DNA of 49,025 bases from Desulfarculus sp. (GCA_003605055.1 QZKP01000036.1:1-49025), one strand, 5' to 3'; numbered from the stretch's first letter, positions 33,247-42,570 are shown. The notes: generated by a model not told the origin, from the letters alone. A program made the numbers and translations.

Positions 33247-35392
33247 CAGGCGGGCCAAGGCCATGCCCGGGGTGGAGGCGGTGCTCACCCATGCCCAGGT
33301 CCGGGGCAGCAACCGCCAGGGGGTGATCCGCAAGGACCAGCCGGTGTTGGTGGACGACAAGGTGCGCCATTGCGGCGACGCGGTGGCCCTGGTGGTGGCC
33401 CGCGACCAAGGTACCCTGGCCGCGGCCCTGGGGCTGATTGAGCTGGAGCTGGAGCCCCTGGAGCCGGTGCTGGACATGACCCGGGCCCTGGAGCCGGACG
33501 CGCCCCTGGTGCACGAGGACCACCCCACGGGCAATATTCTGCTGGCCGGCGAGCTGGTCAGCGGCCGGGGCCAGGCGGCCCTGGCCGACTGCGCCCAGGT
33601 GGTGGAGCTGGCCCTGGAGCTGCCCCGGCAGGAGCACGCCTTTCTGGAGACCGAGGCGGGCTGGGCCATCCTGACTCCGGAGGGGACGCTGGAGATCGTG
33701 GCTTCCACCCAGACCCCCTTCCGCGACCGGACCGAGGTGGCCGAGGCCCTGGGCCTGGAGCTGGAGCAGGTGCGGGTCAGCGCCCCCTACCTGGGCGGCG
33801 GCTTCGGCGGCAAAGACGGCGTCACCGTGCAGAGCCTGCTGGGCCTGGCCGCCCTGGCCTGCCCGGGCCGGCCGGTGAAGATGTGGTGGAGCCGCGAAGA
33901 GAGCTTCCTGGCCGGAGTCAAGCGCCACCCGGCCCGCCTGCATTATCGCCTGGGGGCCGAGAGCGACGGCCGCCTGCGGGCGCTGGACGCAGACCTGTGC
34001 TACGACACCGGCCCCTACGACCACCTGGGCGGGGTGGTCATGACCCTGGGCCTGGAGCACGCCGGCGGCCCCTACCGCATAGAGCACGTCCGCCTGCGGG
34101 CCCGGGCGGTGTACACCAACAACCCGGTCAGCGGGCCCTTCCGGGGCTTCGGGGTGCCCCAGGCGGCGGCGGCCCTGGAGCAGGCCATGGACCTGATGGC
34201 CCAGCGCCTGGGCCTGGACCCCATAGAACTGCGCCGGCGCAACCTGGCCCGCCGCGGCCAGCGCGTGGCCTCCGGCGCGCGCCTGGACTGCTCCCACGGC
34301 CTGGAGGAATGTCTGCAAAAGCTGGCCGGGCACCAATGGTGGCGCGGCCGCGGGGCCTGGAAGGCCCAGGCCGGCCCTTTCAAGCGCCGGGGGGTGGGGG
34401 TGGCGGCGGTAATGCACGGCCTGGGCTATGGGCCGGTAGTGCCGGATGTGGCCAACGCCAAAATCGAGCTGACGCCCCAGGGCAAAATCCGGGTCTACAG
34501 CGGCGTGGCGGACATGGGCCAGGGCAACGCCAGCACCTGCTTGCAGATCGCCGGGCAGGTGCTGAACCAGGGCCTGGAGAACATGGAGCTGGTGCTGCCC
34601 GACACCGAGCGCACCCTGCCCAGCGGCTCGGCCTCGGCCAGCCGCACCACCTTCACCTATGGCCAGGCCCTCATCGCCGCCTCCGGCCAGCTCCGGCGGC
34701 GGCTGCTGGAGCGCGCCGCCGACCTGCTCTTCGTGGCCTCAGCCACGGAGCTGGCCCTGCTGCCCGGCAGGGTGCGCCATTCGGCCAGCGGCCGCGAGCT
34801 GCCCCTGGCGCGCCTGGCGGCGCTCATGCAGGAATCCGAGCGGGTGGCGGTGGGCCGTCACCGCGCCCCGGTCAGCCAGGAGCGCCCCACGGCCGACGAG
34901 GCCCTGCGCCTGCACGGCCTGCCCCACGCGGTGTTTTCCTTCGCGACCCAGTTGGCGGCGGTGGAGTTGGATGAGCTCACCGGCCAGGTGGAGCTAAAGG
35001 GCTTCGTCTCGGTCTGCGACTGCGGCCGCCTGCTCAACCAGCAGCTCGCCGAGCAGCAGATGCAGGGGGCCATGGCCCAGGGCCTGGGCTACGCCCTGTG
35101 CGAGGACTTCGCGGTGGCCGGCGGCCGGGTGCAGACCCCGGACCTATCCACTTATCTGCTGCCCACCTCCCTGGACGCGCCGGATATGGACAGCCTCTGG
35201 GTGCAGGCCCATGAACCCAGCGGGCCCTTCGGACTCAAGGGGGTGGGCGAGGTGGGGATGGACGGCCCTCTGCCGGCCATCTCCAACGCGGTGGCCGACG
35301 CCTGCGGCCTGCGCGCCCAGCGTTTCCCCCTGACGCCGGAGCGGGTGCTGGCCGTCTTGGGCCGCCCTTGGGCCGCGGGAGGCCGGCCGTGA
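33230..35392 (+). CDS. Molybdopterin-binding large subunit, xanthine dehydrogenase/CODH family, N-terminus missing
   Basis: Open from 33227 (after a TAG at 33224); about 720 residues if translated from TTG 33230, without a ribosome site. It begins in mid-domain: the family's first 50 or so residues ('KVTG.A.Y...LPGML...RSPHAHA') are absent and the chain enters at 'RAKAMPGVEAVLTH'. The rest is intact: 'GGGFGGKDG', 'GPFRGFGVPQA', 'MGQGNAST' cofactor loops and the catalytic Glu of GVGE near the C-terminus. It is a cytosolic hydroxylase of N-heterocycles or aldehydes with Mo-cytosine dinucleotide. The GTGA overlap with the 2Fe-2S gene shows an L-S-M operon. It may be a pseudogene. Confidence 0.75.
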   Translation: MSLLSTRRAKAMPGVEAVLTHAQVRGSNRQGVIRKDQPVLVDDKVRHCGDAVALVVARDQGTLAAALGLIELELEPLEPVLDMTRALEPDAPLVHEDHPTGNILLAGELVSGRGQAALADCAQVVELALELPRQEHAFLETEAGWAILTPEGTLEIVASTQTPFRDRTEVAEALGLELEQVRVSAPYLGGGFGGKDGVTVQSLLGLAALACPGRPVKMWWSREESFLAGVKRHPARLHYRLGAESDGRLRALDADLCYDTGPYDHLGGVVMTLGLEHAGGPYRIEHVRLRARAVYTNNPVSGPFRGFGVPQAAAALEQAMDLMAQRLGLDPIELRRRNLARRGQRVASGARLDCSHGLEECLQKLAGHQWWRGRGAWKAQAGPFKRRGVGVAAVMHGLGYGPVVPDVANAKIELTPQGKIRVYSGVADMGQGNASTCLQIAGQVLNQGLENMELVLPDTERTLPSGSASASRTTFTYGQALIAASGQLRRRLLERAADLLFVASATELALLPGRVRHSASGRELPLARLAALMQESERVAVGRHRAPVSQERPTADEALRLHGLPHAVFSFATQLAAVELDELTGQVELKGFVSVCDCGRLLNQQLAEQQMQGAMAQGLGYALCEDFAVAGGRVQTPDLSTYLLPTSLDAPDMDSLWVQAHEPSGPFGLKGVGEVGMDGPLPAISNAVADACGLRAQRFPLTPERVLAVLGRPWAAGGRP

Positions 35393-35865
35393 AGCTGCGC
35401 TTCACGCTCAACGGGCGGCCGGTTGAACTGGAGACGCCCTCCGACCGGCGGGTGGTGGACTTGCTGCGCGAGGACCTGGGTCTGACCGGCGTCAAGGAGG
35501 GCTGCGGCCAGGGCGAGTGCGGGGCCTGCACCATCCTGGTGGACGGGGTCAGCCGGCTCTCCTGCCTGATGCTGGCGGCCCAACTCACAGGGAGCAGCAT
35601 CACCACCATCGAGGGCCTGGCCGCCCGCGGGCGACTGCATCCGGTGCAGGAGGCATTCGTGCAGCAAGGCGCGGTGCAGTGCGGTTTCTGCACGCCGGGC
35701 ATGGTGCTGGCGGCCGTGGACCTGTTGGGCCGCGACCCCCAGCCGAGGCGGGAGGAGATTCGCGACGGCCTCAGCGGCAACCTCTGCCGCTGCACCGGCT
35801 ACCAAAAGATCGTGGACGCCGTGGAGCAGGCCGCCCAGCCGCCGCAGCCGGAGGAGGAGCCTTGA
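35389..35865 (+). CDS. 2Fe-2S small subunit of the molybdenum hydroxylase
   Basis: 158 residues from GTG with GGGAGG 6 bases upstream. The N-terminal plant-type ferredoxin domain has 'CGQGECGACTILVDG', and the C-terminal helical 2Fe-2S domain has 'CGFCTPGM' and 'CRCTGYQ'. All eight cysteines of the CoxS/XdhC type are present. It carries electrons from the Mo site to the FAD subunit. It overlaps the genes on both sides by 4 bases (GTGA; TTGA), so the three subunits are made together. Confidence 0.92.
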   Translation: MKLRFTLNGRPVELETPSDRRVVDLLREDLGLTGVKEGCGQGECGACTILVDGVSRLSCLMLAAQLTGSSITTIEGLAARGRLHPVQEAFVQQGAVQCGFCTPGMVLAAVDLLGRDPQPRREEIRDGLSGNLCRCTGYQKIVDAVEQAAQPPQPEEEP

Positions 35866-36707
35866 CCGCGGTGCTCCTGCCCAGCGGCCTGGAGGAGCTC
35901 TGGGCGCTCTGGGAGCAGCATCCCACCGCAATGCCCTATGCCGGCGGCACGGACCTCCTGGTGCGCCTGCGCAAGGGCCTGGCCCAAGCCCCAGCCCTGA
36001 TCTGCCTGGAACGGTTGAAGGAACTCCAGTGCATAGAAGAACGCGGCCCAGAGCTGTTTCTGGGGGCCCTGTGCACCCATCAGGAGCTTCTGGAGCACCC
36101 CTTGCTGCGAGGCCGCCTGCCGGTGCTGGCCCAGGCCCTGGCCGTGCTGGGCTCGCCGCCCATCCGCCACATGGGCACCCTGGGCGGCAACCTGGCCACC
36201 GCCTCGCCGGCCGGCGACACCCTGCCCCCCCTGTATGTGCTGGGGGCCGAGGTCGAGCTCTGCTCGCCAGCGGGCGTGCGCCGGTTGTCGCTCACGGACT
36301 TCATCCGGGGGCCGGGGCAGGTGACCCTGGGCCCCAGGGAAATCGTGGGCGGCGTGTGGGTCGCTCCGCCGTCGGATTCCGTGCGGCAGCACTTCGAGAA
36401 GGTAGGCCTGCGCAAGGCCCTGGCCATCGCCGTAGTCAGCCTGGCCGCCCTGATCGACCTGACGCCGCAGGGCGTGGTGCGCGGGGCGCGGCTGGCCTGG
36501 GGCAGCCTGGGGCCCACGGTGGTGCGCTCGCCGCGGGCCGAGCAGGCCCTGCTGGGCGGCCGCCTGCGGCTGCCCGAGCTGCGCGCCGCCGCGGACATCG
36601 TAGCCGACGAGGCCGCGCCCATCGACGACCTGCGGGCCACGGCCGCCTACCGCCGGGAAGTAGCCGGCAATCTGCTCTTGCGGTTGGCGCAGTACGGTGG
36701 CGGCTGA
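35862..36707 (+). CDS. FAD-binding medium subunit of the molybdenum hydroxylase
   Basis: About 281 residues from TTG 35862 (GGAGG 4 bases upstream; GTG 35871 is an alternative). CoxM/XdhB fold: the N-terminal PCMH-type FAD domain has 'YAGGTDLLVRL' and 'MGTLGGNLATASPAGDTLPPL', and the C-terminal CO-dehydrogenase flavoprotein domain has 'FEKVGLRKALAIAVVSLA'. It passes electrons from the 2Fe-2S centres to NAD or another acceptor. It is the last gene of the L-S-M operon; no maturation (XdhC/CoxF-type) gene is in the window. Confidence 0.9.
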   Translation: MTAVLLPSGLEELWALWEQHPTAMPYAGGTDLLVRLRKGLAQAPALICLERLKELQCIEERGPELFLGALCTHQELLEHPLLRGRLPVLAQALAVLGSPPIRHMGTLGGNLATASPAGDTLPPLYVLGAEVELCSPAGVRRLSLTDFIRGPGQVTLGPREIVGGVWVAPPSDSVRQHFEKVGLRKALAIAVVSLAALIDLTPQGVVRGARLAWGSLGPTVVRSPRAEQALLGGRLRLPELRAAADIVADEAAPIDDLRATAAYRREVAGNLLLRLAQYGGG

Positions 36708-36790
36708 GGGCATAATGGATTAAGGGCAAGCCCCATCGGGCTTAAGGGGTGGATTCAAGAGCGAAGGCGCGCAAGGGAGGCCAAGGTAGG

Positions 36791-37126
36791 ATGGATGCCC
36801 GCTGTGAAAAGTGCGGCCAGGTCATGGTGCTGGCTCTACAGGGGCGCTTGGACACCATGGCCGCGCCCGCCTTTGACGCCGAGGTGAACCGTTTGCTGCA
36901 AGCCAGCGAAAGGCTGTTTCTGTTGGACCTGAGCGGCCTGAACTACATTAGCAGCGCCGGGCTGCGCAGCCTGCTGATGCTGGCCAAGCAGGTGGACGCC
37001 CGCGCGGGCAAGCTGGTCCTCTGCGGCCTGGAGGAGATGATCAGCGAGGTCTTCCAGGTGGCGGGCTTCGAGGCCATATTCAACATTTGCCAGGACCGCG
37101 CGGCCGGCCTGGCCAGCTTGGCCTGA
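36791..37126 (+). CDS. STAS-domain anti-sigma-factor antagonist
   Basis: 111 residues, single STAS domain. 'VLALQGRLDTMAAPAFDAEV' strands are followed by the phospho-switch loop 'LLDLSGLNYISSAGLRSLLM' with the Ser (S-S-A-G). When dephosphorylated such proteins bind the RsbW-type kinase and free its client. ATG 36791 has GGGAGG about 10 bases upstream. It is followed by genes for an RsbW-like ATPase and a SpoIIE-type phosphatase, which completes a partner-switching module. Confidence 0.9.
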   Translation: MDARCEKCGQVMVLALQGRLDTMAAPAFDAEVNRLLQASERLFLLDLSGLNYISSAGLRSLLMLAKQVDARAGKLVLCGLEEMISEVFQVAGFEAIFNICQDRAAGLASLA

Positions 37127-37143
37127 GGGCGGGACCCGGAAGC

Positions 37144-37617
37144 ATGGCCAAGGGAGGCGCACGGGCCCAGGGCCCCGGCCGGGGCCAAAAGGCGCTGGGG
37201 CGGCTGAGCCTTCCGGCGCAGCTGGGCAGCCTGCCTGCGGTCATGGAGCTGGTGCAAGCCGCGGCCGACCGGGCTGGCCTGGGGGAGCGGGAGGCACGCG
37301 AGGTGCTCCTGGCCGCCGAGGAAGCGGCGGTCAACATCATCAGCCACGCCTACCCCCAAAGCAAGGGCGAGCTGCGCCTGACCTGCCGCCTGCCCGCCCC
37401 GGGCCTGCTGGAACTGGTGTTCAGCGATCAGGGCCTGCCCTTTAACCCCTTGGCCCACGCGGAACCGGAGCCCGCCGCCGGCCTGGCCGGGCGCCGGATC
37501 GGCGGCCTGGGGTTGCGGCTGATCAAGCGCAGCGTGGACCTGGCAGTTTATTGCCGCCAAGGAGGGCGCAACGTCTTGACCCTGCGCAAGGAAAAAGGCA
37601 AGAGGCAACGGCCATGA
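37144..37617 (+). CDS. RsbW-like serine/threonine kinase (HATPase_c_2)
   Basis: 157 residues. GHKL ATPase of the anti-sigma kinase type: 'LAAEEAAVNIISHAY' (N box), 'VFSDQGLPFNPL' (G1), 'RRIGGLGLRLIKRSVD' (G2). It should phosphorylate the STAS protein encoded 17 bases upstream and sequester a sigma factor or other client; no sigma gene is adjacent. Its stop overlaps the next start (ATGA). Confidence 0.88.
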   Translation: MAKGGARAQGPGRGQKALGRLSLPAQLGSLPAVMELVQAAADRAGLGEREAREVLLAAEEAAVNIISHAYPQSKGELRLTCRLPAPGLLELVFSDQGLPFNPLAHAEPEPAAGLAGRRIGGLGLRLIKRSVDLAVYCRQGGRNVLTLRKEKGKRQRP

Positions 37618-39536
37618 AACCCAGGCGCCTGGGGCTGCGCGCCCGTTTCATCGTCTTCGTGCTGGCCGGGGTGGGCGCGGTGACCGGCGCCATGACCTGG
37701 GCCAACTACTACCAGGCCCGCGAAAGCGCTCTGGCCGCCAGCCAAGAGCGTCTTTCCAGCCTGGTCAGGCTGCGCGCCGCCCAGCTTTCGCGCCGTGTAA
37801 GCCAGGTGGCCCAGAAGCCCACGGACCTGGCCGCCACCCTGGAGGCGGCGCCGCCCGCCGATGAGTCCGAGCTGCTGCGGCTGCTCAGGAGCCACCTGGC
37901 CGCGCCGCCGCCGGTGGTTTACGGCATGGCCGCCGCCTATGCGCCCTATGCCTTCCAGCCCGACCGCCAGCGCTTTTCGCCCTATGTCTACCGTTCCGCC
38001 GGCGGATTGAAGGCCAAGAACCTGGACAGCCTGCAATACAACTATCCCCAGGCCGAATGGTACCTGGCGCCCACCACCTTGAAACGCGCCGTATGGAGCG
38101 AGCCCTACTTCGACGAGGGCGGCGCCGACGCGGTGATGACCACGGTGTCGGTCCCCTTTTTCAAGGCGGGCCGGGTGCAGGGGGTGGCCACCGCGGACTT
38201 GGTCCTGGACAGCCTGCAAAAGGACGTGGCCGCGCTGACCATCGGCCGGGAGGGCTGGGCGTTTCTGTTGAGCAAGAAAGGCACCTTCCTGGCGGCCCCT
38301 CAACCGGACTGGCTGCTGAAGGAGTCCATCTTCTCCCTGGCCCAAAAGACGGCGCGGCCGGAGCTGCGGTTGCTGGGCCAGCGCATGACCGGCGGCGAGG
38401 CCGGCGTGCTGCGCCTGAGCGCCTGGCGCGGCAACAGGCCGGTGTGGCTGGCCTTCGCGCCGGTGGAGGGCACCGGCTGGAGCTTCGGCGCCGTGGCGCC
38501 TGAAAGCGAAATTATGGCCCCGGTGGTTCAGTTGACCCGGCGGCAGGTCCTTTACGCCGGGGTGGGGCTGGCGGCCCTGGTGTTGGTGGTGCTCTTGCTG
38601 GTGATCGGCCTGACCCGGCCCCTGAAGCGCCTGACCGCGAGCGTGGAGCGCCTGGCCGGCGGGGACCTCTCCAGTCAGGTCGAGGGCATCCCGCCCGGGG
38701 ATGAGGTAGGAGATCTGGCGGCGAACTTCAACCAGATGGTCGGGCGCCTCAGGCACTACGTCGCTGAGCTGACCAAGACCACCGCAGCCAAGGAGCGCAT
38801 GGAGGGCGAGCTGGAGCTGGCCCGCCAGATACAGCAATCCATCCTGCCCCGCGCCTATCCCGCCTTTCCGGAGCACGGGGAGTTCGACCTGCTGGGGCGC
38901 ACCATCCCGGCCCGGCAGGTGGGCGGCGACTTCTACGACTACTTCCTGCCGGCCCCCGGCCGCCTGGGTCTGCTGATCGGCGACGTGTCCGGCAAGGGCA
39001 TCCCCGCCGCCCTGTTCATGACCGTGGCCCGCACCCTGATCAGAAACGCCGCCAGCCACCACCTGGACCCGGCCGAGGTGCTGGCGGAGGCCAACCGCCA
39101 ACTGCTGCCGGACAATGATCTGTGCATGTTCGTGACCGTGGTCTATGGGGTTTACGAGCCGGCCAACGGCGCGCTTACCTATGCCAGCGCCGGCCACCCG
39201 GCGCCCCTGCTGCGCCGGGCCGCGGGCCAGGTGAGCCAGTTGCCCCGCCCACGGGGCATGGCCCTGGGCGTGCGCGAACGGCTGGGCCTGGAGGTGGGCC
39301 GGGTGAATCTGGAGACCGGCGACAGCCTGCTCTTGTACACCGACGGCCTCAACGAGGGCGCCAACGCCAAAAACGAGATGTTCGGCCTGGCGCGAACCAG
39401 AGAGTGGCTGGACGAGGCGGAAATGGCCAGCGCCCCGGAGATGCTCGCCTCCCTGCTGGCGTCCCTGAGGCGCTTCACCGGCGACACCGAGCAATCCGAC
39501 GACCTAACTTTGCTTTGGTTGCGCAGAACCCGCTGA
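37614..39536 (+). CDS. Membrane PP2C/SpoIIE phosphatase with dCache sensor and HAMP domain
   Basis: 640 residues. TM1 at about 13-30; periplasmic dCache-type sensor to about 305 ('NLDSLQYNYPQAEWY', 'PYFDEGGADAVMTTVSVPF', 'GREGWAFLLSKKGTFLA'); TM2 about 310-332; HAMP about 333-390; coiled linker 'LELARQIQQSILPR'; PP2C domain with 'GGDFYDYF', 'GDVSGKGIPAALFM', 'SAGHPAPLL', 'YTDGLNEG' and the late Asp-Asp ('SDDLTLLWL'), so all metal-binding acids are present. It senses an extracellular small molecule and dephosphorylates the STAS partner. The ATG overlaps the kinase gene's stop. Confidence 0.92.
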   Translation: MKPRRLGLRARFIVFVLAGVGAVTGAMTWANYYQARESALAASQERLSSLVRLRAAQLSRRVSQVAQKPTDLAATLEAAPPADESELLRLLRSHLAAPPPVVYGMAAAYAPYAFQPDRQRFSPYVYRSAGGLKAKNLDSLQYNYPQAEWYLAPTTLKRAVWSEPYFDEGGADAVMTTVSVPFFKAGRVQGVATADLVLDSLQKDVAALTIGREGWAFLLSKKGTFLAAPQPDWLLKESIFSLAQKTARPELRLLGQRMTGGEAGVLRLSAWRGNRPVWLAFAPVEGTGWSFGAVAPESEIMAPVVQLTRRQVLYAGVGLAALVLVVLLLVIGLTRPLKRLTASVERLAGGDLSSQVEGIPPGDEVGDLAANFNQMVGRLRHYVAELTKTTAAKERMEGELELARQIQQSILPRAYPAFPEHGEFDLLGRTIPARQVGGDFYDYFLPAPGRLGLLIGDVSGKGIPAALFMTVARTLIRNAASHHLDPAEVLAEANRQLLPDNDLCMFVTVVYGVYEPANGALTYASAGHPAPLLRRAAGQVSQLPRPRGMALGVRERLGLEVGRVNLETGDSLLLYTDGLNEGANAKNEMFGLARTREWLDEAEMASAPEMLASLLASLRRFTGDTEQSDDLTLLWLRRTR

Positions 39537-39625
39537 AGGCCCTCTCTGGCGTCTCGGTCTCTACAGCCCCCTGGACCACAAGACCCCGGAGGAGTTTATC
39601 GAAGCAACCTGCCAGAGCTGGAAAT

Positions 39626-40462
39626 CTATACTTCTGGCCGGTGCCGGAAATGGGTGAAGTTCACCTCCAGTCCCCCCAAAAAAGCAAGCACCGCCTTATT
39701 GCAGGCCTCGGGCTGCTCCACGAGGATTTGGTGGCCGCCGCCGGGAATCACCGCCAACTTGGCGCCGGGAATGCGCTGGGCCAATATCTTGGAGTTGCCT
39801 GGGGGGATGAGCACGTCTGCGTCGCCGGTGAGCACCAGGGTGGGGGCTTGTATCCGGGGCAGGCGGTCGTAGGCGTCGTGACCCAGCACCGCGTTCCACT
39901 GTCTGGTGAGTATGTCAGCCCCGGCGGGATGACGCAGACTCACCTCGGCGTATTCCTCCGCCACCTGGGGGCGCTGCTCAAGGGTTTTGGGATCGAACAG
40001 AGTGGGGGCGGCGGCCCGCTTGGCCTCGGGGGTGGCCAGGTAGACCATGTCCCTGAACAGGGCCTCCACCTCGGCCGAGGGACGCACCTGATTGGCCCCG
40101 CCGGGGTGGGTGCAGGCCAACACCAGGCCCGAGATCCGTTCCGGGTGGTTGATGGCCAACTCCTGGGCGATCATGCCTCCCATGGATAGGCCGAAAACCA
40201 AGGGCCGCTCCAGGCCCAGGGCGTCAAGCAACCCCAAGGTGTCGCTGGCCATCTGGCGCACAGTGAAGGGGCCACCGGGATCGCTGGAGCGAGCCATGCC
40301 CCGGTTGTCAAATGTGACGACTTGGTAGCGGCCGGCCAGGGCCGGCACCTGGCTGTACCAGTGGTCGGCGTTGCTGCCCAAGCCTCGGATCATCACCAAG
40401 GGGCGGCCCTGACCGTGAAATTCGTAATACAAGGTGGTTTCGCTGACGTTTGCTTCGGGCAC
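39626..40462 (-). CDS. Alpha/beta hydrolase
   Basis: 278 residues from GTG 40462 with AAGGAG 8 bases upstream. Oxyanion region 'MIRGLGSNADHW', nucleophile elbow GLSMGG, catalytic Asp in 'TGDADVLIPP' and His in 'GGGHQI'. It resembles 3-oxoadipate enol-lactonase/esterase-type members; the true substrate is unknown. It is the last gene of an operon with two CoA-transferases and a TRAP transporter, so it probably hydrolyses an ester, lactone or thioester in that catabolic route. Confidence 0.88.
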   Translation of the reverse strand: MPEANVSETTLYYEFHGQGRPLVMIRGLGSNADHWYSQVPALAGRYQVVTFDNRGMARSSDPGGPFTVRQMASDTLGLLDALGLERPLVFGLSMGGMIAQELAINHPERISGLVLACTHPGGANQVRPSAEVEALFRDMVYLATPEAKRAAAPTLFDPKTLEQRPQVAEEYAEVSLRHPAGADILTRQWNAVLGHDAYDRLPRIQAPTLVLTGDADVLIPPGNSKILAQRIPGAKLAVIPGGGHQILVEQPEACNKAVLAFLGGLEVNFTHFRHRPEV

Positions 40463-40494
40463 TGCTGTTGCTCCTTATATTGGGCGGCCGGGAC

Positions 40495-42570
40495 TTATTG
40501 CGCTCCGGCCATCTGGCTGGGCAGCCACATAACCAAGCTGGGGAAAAAATAGAACAAGACGATGTTGACCAAAAACACCCCCACGAAGGGCAGCACTCCG
40601 TAGACGATTTCCTTCAGAGGGATGTTCCCGCTCATTCCTTTCAAGATAAAAAGAATCACTCCCACCGGCGGAGTGATTAGGCCGATTTCGATCATCATCA
40701 CCAGCACCACCCCAAACCAGATGGGATGGAAACCCAAGGCGGTGACGATGGGGAAGGACACCGACAAGGTCATGAGCATCATGGACACCGGGTCAATGAA
40801 CATGCCCAGAATCATGTAGATGATCACCAACGCGGTAATGACCAATCCTGGTGTAAGGTCTGCTCCTTGCATCACCTCCACCAGCACCTTGGGCAATCGG
40901 ATGTAGTCAAAGGCGTAGCCCATCACCGAAGCGGCGGCCACGATGAAGATCAAAAACGAGGTGACCTGGGCAGTCTCCTTCACCGAGTCCATCAACACTT
41001 TCAAGGTCATCTTCTTTTTATAGAGGCACAGCCCGGCAGCAATGAGCGCCCCCAAGGCACCCGCTTCGGTAGGCGTGGCCACGCCCAGGTACAGCGAGCC
41101 CAGAACTCCCACGATAAGGATAAGGAACGGCAACACCCCGGTAAGTGAGCGGAGCTTCTGACCCCAGGTGTAGTGCGCGCCGCGGGGTGCCGCCGAGGGC
41201 CAGATGTAAGACCAGCCGAAGACCACCAACATGAAGGACACCATCAAGAACACCCCGGGCAGGATGCCCGCGATGAAAAGGGCGCTGATGGGTTCGCCCA
41301 CCAGGGAGCCGTAGATGATCATGGCAATGCTGGGGGGGATGAGGATGCCCAGGGTGCCGCCAGCAGCCACCACCCCATAGGTAAGGCGGGGGCTGTAGCC
41401 CCGCTGGGTCATTTCGGGACAGGCGGTCATGCCCATGGTGGCGGCGGTGGCCAAGCTGGAGCCCGACACCGCCGCGAAGATTCCACATGCGCCCACCGTG
41501 GCATGGGCGAGGCCCCCGGGGAAGCGGCCCAGCCACTTGAGCATAACCCCGAAGAGATCGCTGGTCACCCCGCTACGCAGCAAAAAGGCCCCCATGAGAA
41601 TGAACATGGGCACTGCGGTGAAGGCAAATGAGTTCACGTTGGTCCAGGCTCGCTCGGCAATTACTTGAAGCTGGGGAGTTGGCAGCAAAAACAAGACTCC
41701 CAACGCCCCGATCATGCCCAGGGAGAAGGCGATGCGCACCCCCGCCGCCATGAGCACCAAAAGGTAAAAGGCCATCACCGCACCCTGGGCCAGGGTGGAA
41801 AAGCCAGCCGCCCAGGCGAAGAGCAGGCCGCCGCCCACGGCCAGCGCGGCCACCCCGGTGGCTATGTAAAATCCATTCCACAGCCAGGCCACGACCAGCA
41901 CCGCCACCACCACCGACACGGTGCCCCAATCCAGGGAGGTGCCGGCCACCGAGGGAGGCTTCAGGCCCATGATGAGCAAGGCGGTAACCATGGCCGCCAG
42001 GATGGCCAGTCCCGCCAACTCACGGCGGGAGTCAATTCCGGGGCTGAGTTTGCGGGCCTCGCTGAGAACCGCCAGGGCGAACAGGGTCAGACCCACCGCC
42101 ACCGGAGTCTCGGGGATCCACAAAGGAGTGGCCAACAGGCCCCAGGCCCTGGCCCCGCCTTCGTATTCCGAACCCACGAACAAGATCATCTGCCAACTGG
42201 CCACCACCACGAACATAAGGCCCACCCAGGCCGAAACCTGCCAGAACTTGTGGCGCATGGGGCCCGAGAGATTGTTGAGCAATATTTCGACCCGGATGTG
42301 GCTGTCCTCCAAATGAGCGTAGGCCGTGCCTAAAAAGCTGGTGCCCACGAAGATGTAAAGGGAGTATTCGGTCACCCAGGAGGTGGGGTTGTTGAACAAA
42401 TAACGGCAAACCACCTCGTAGGCGATGATTAAGACCATACCCAGGGTAGCCAGACCGCAGAAGGCCCCCACCGCGCCCGACACCCAATCCAGGGCCCGGG
42501 TGAGGTGGCTGCTCGCGGCGGGAATGACAGCGGCGGTGGGCGATACTGCTGGAGCGGCGTTTTCGGTCAT
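40495..42570 (-). CDS. TRAP transporter fused permease (DctQ-DctM)
   Basis: 691 residues. Residues ~25-190 form the four-helix small subunit (DctQ: 'VVCRYLFNNPTSWVTEYSLYIF', 'HIRVEILLNNL'). The rest, after a linker of extra helices, is the large DctM permease with 'PMFILMGAFLLRSG', 'CGIFAAVSGSSLATAATMG', 'LIPPSIAMIIYG', 'ATPTEAGALGAL' and 'MFIDPVSMMLM'. It takes up organic acids driven by the sodium gradient together with the adjacent binding protein. Fusion of Q and M is known in the family. Neighbouring genes suggest the acid is activated to a CoA ester after uptake. Confidence 0.93.
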   Translation of the reverse strand: MTENAAPAVSPTAAVIPAASSHLTRALDWVSGAVGAFCGLATLGMVLIIAYEVVCRYLFNNPTSWVTEYSLYIFVGTSFLGTAYAHLEDSHIRVEILLNNLSGPMRHKFWQVSAWVGLMFVVVASWQMILFVGSEYEGGARAWGLLATPLWIPETPVAVGLTLFALAVLSEARKLSPGIDSRRELAGLAILAAMVTALLIMGLKPPSVAGTSLDWGTVSVVVAVLVVAWLWNGFYIATGVAALAVGGGLLFAWAAGFSTLAQGAVMAFYLLVLMAAGVRIAFSLGMIGALGVLFLLPTPQLQVIAERAWTNVNSFAFTAVPMFILMGAFLLRSGVTSDLFGVMLKWLGRFPGGLAHATVGACGIFAAVSGSSLATAATMGMTACPEMTQRGYSPRLTYGVVAAGGTLGILIPPSIAMIIYGSLVGEPISALFIAGILPGVFLMVSFMLVVFGWSYIWPSAAPRGAHYTWGQKLRSLTGVLPFLILIVGVLGSLYLGVATPTEAGALGALIAAGLCLYKKKMTLKVLMDSVKETAQVTSFLIFIVAAASVMGYAFDYIRLPKVLVEVMQGADLTPGLVITALVIIYMILGMFIDPVSMMLMTLSVSFPIVTALGFHPIWFGVVLVMMIEIGLITPPVGVILFILKGMSGNIPLKEIVYGVLPFVGVFLVNIVLFYFFPSLVMWLPSQMAGAQ

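Noticed and set aside
32771-34417. 548-codon minus-strand open frame across the xdh/acetyltransferase junction
   Set aside because: Its residues are the reverse of the molybdenum hydroxylase coding sequence and an out-of-frame read of the acetyltransferase; no protein-like segments.
37548-39494. 648-codon minus-strand open frame
   Set aside because: It lies opposite the SpoIIE phosphatase gene, whose motifs are intact; the antisense translation is rich in Gly/Gln/His and resembles no protein.
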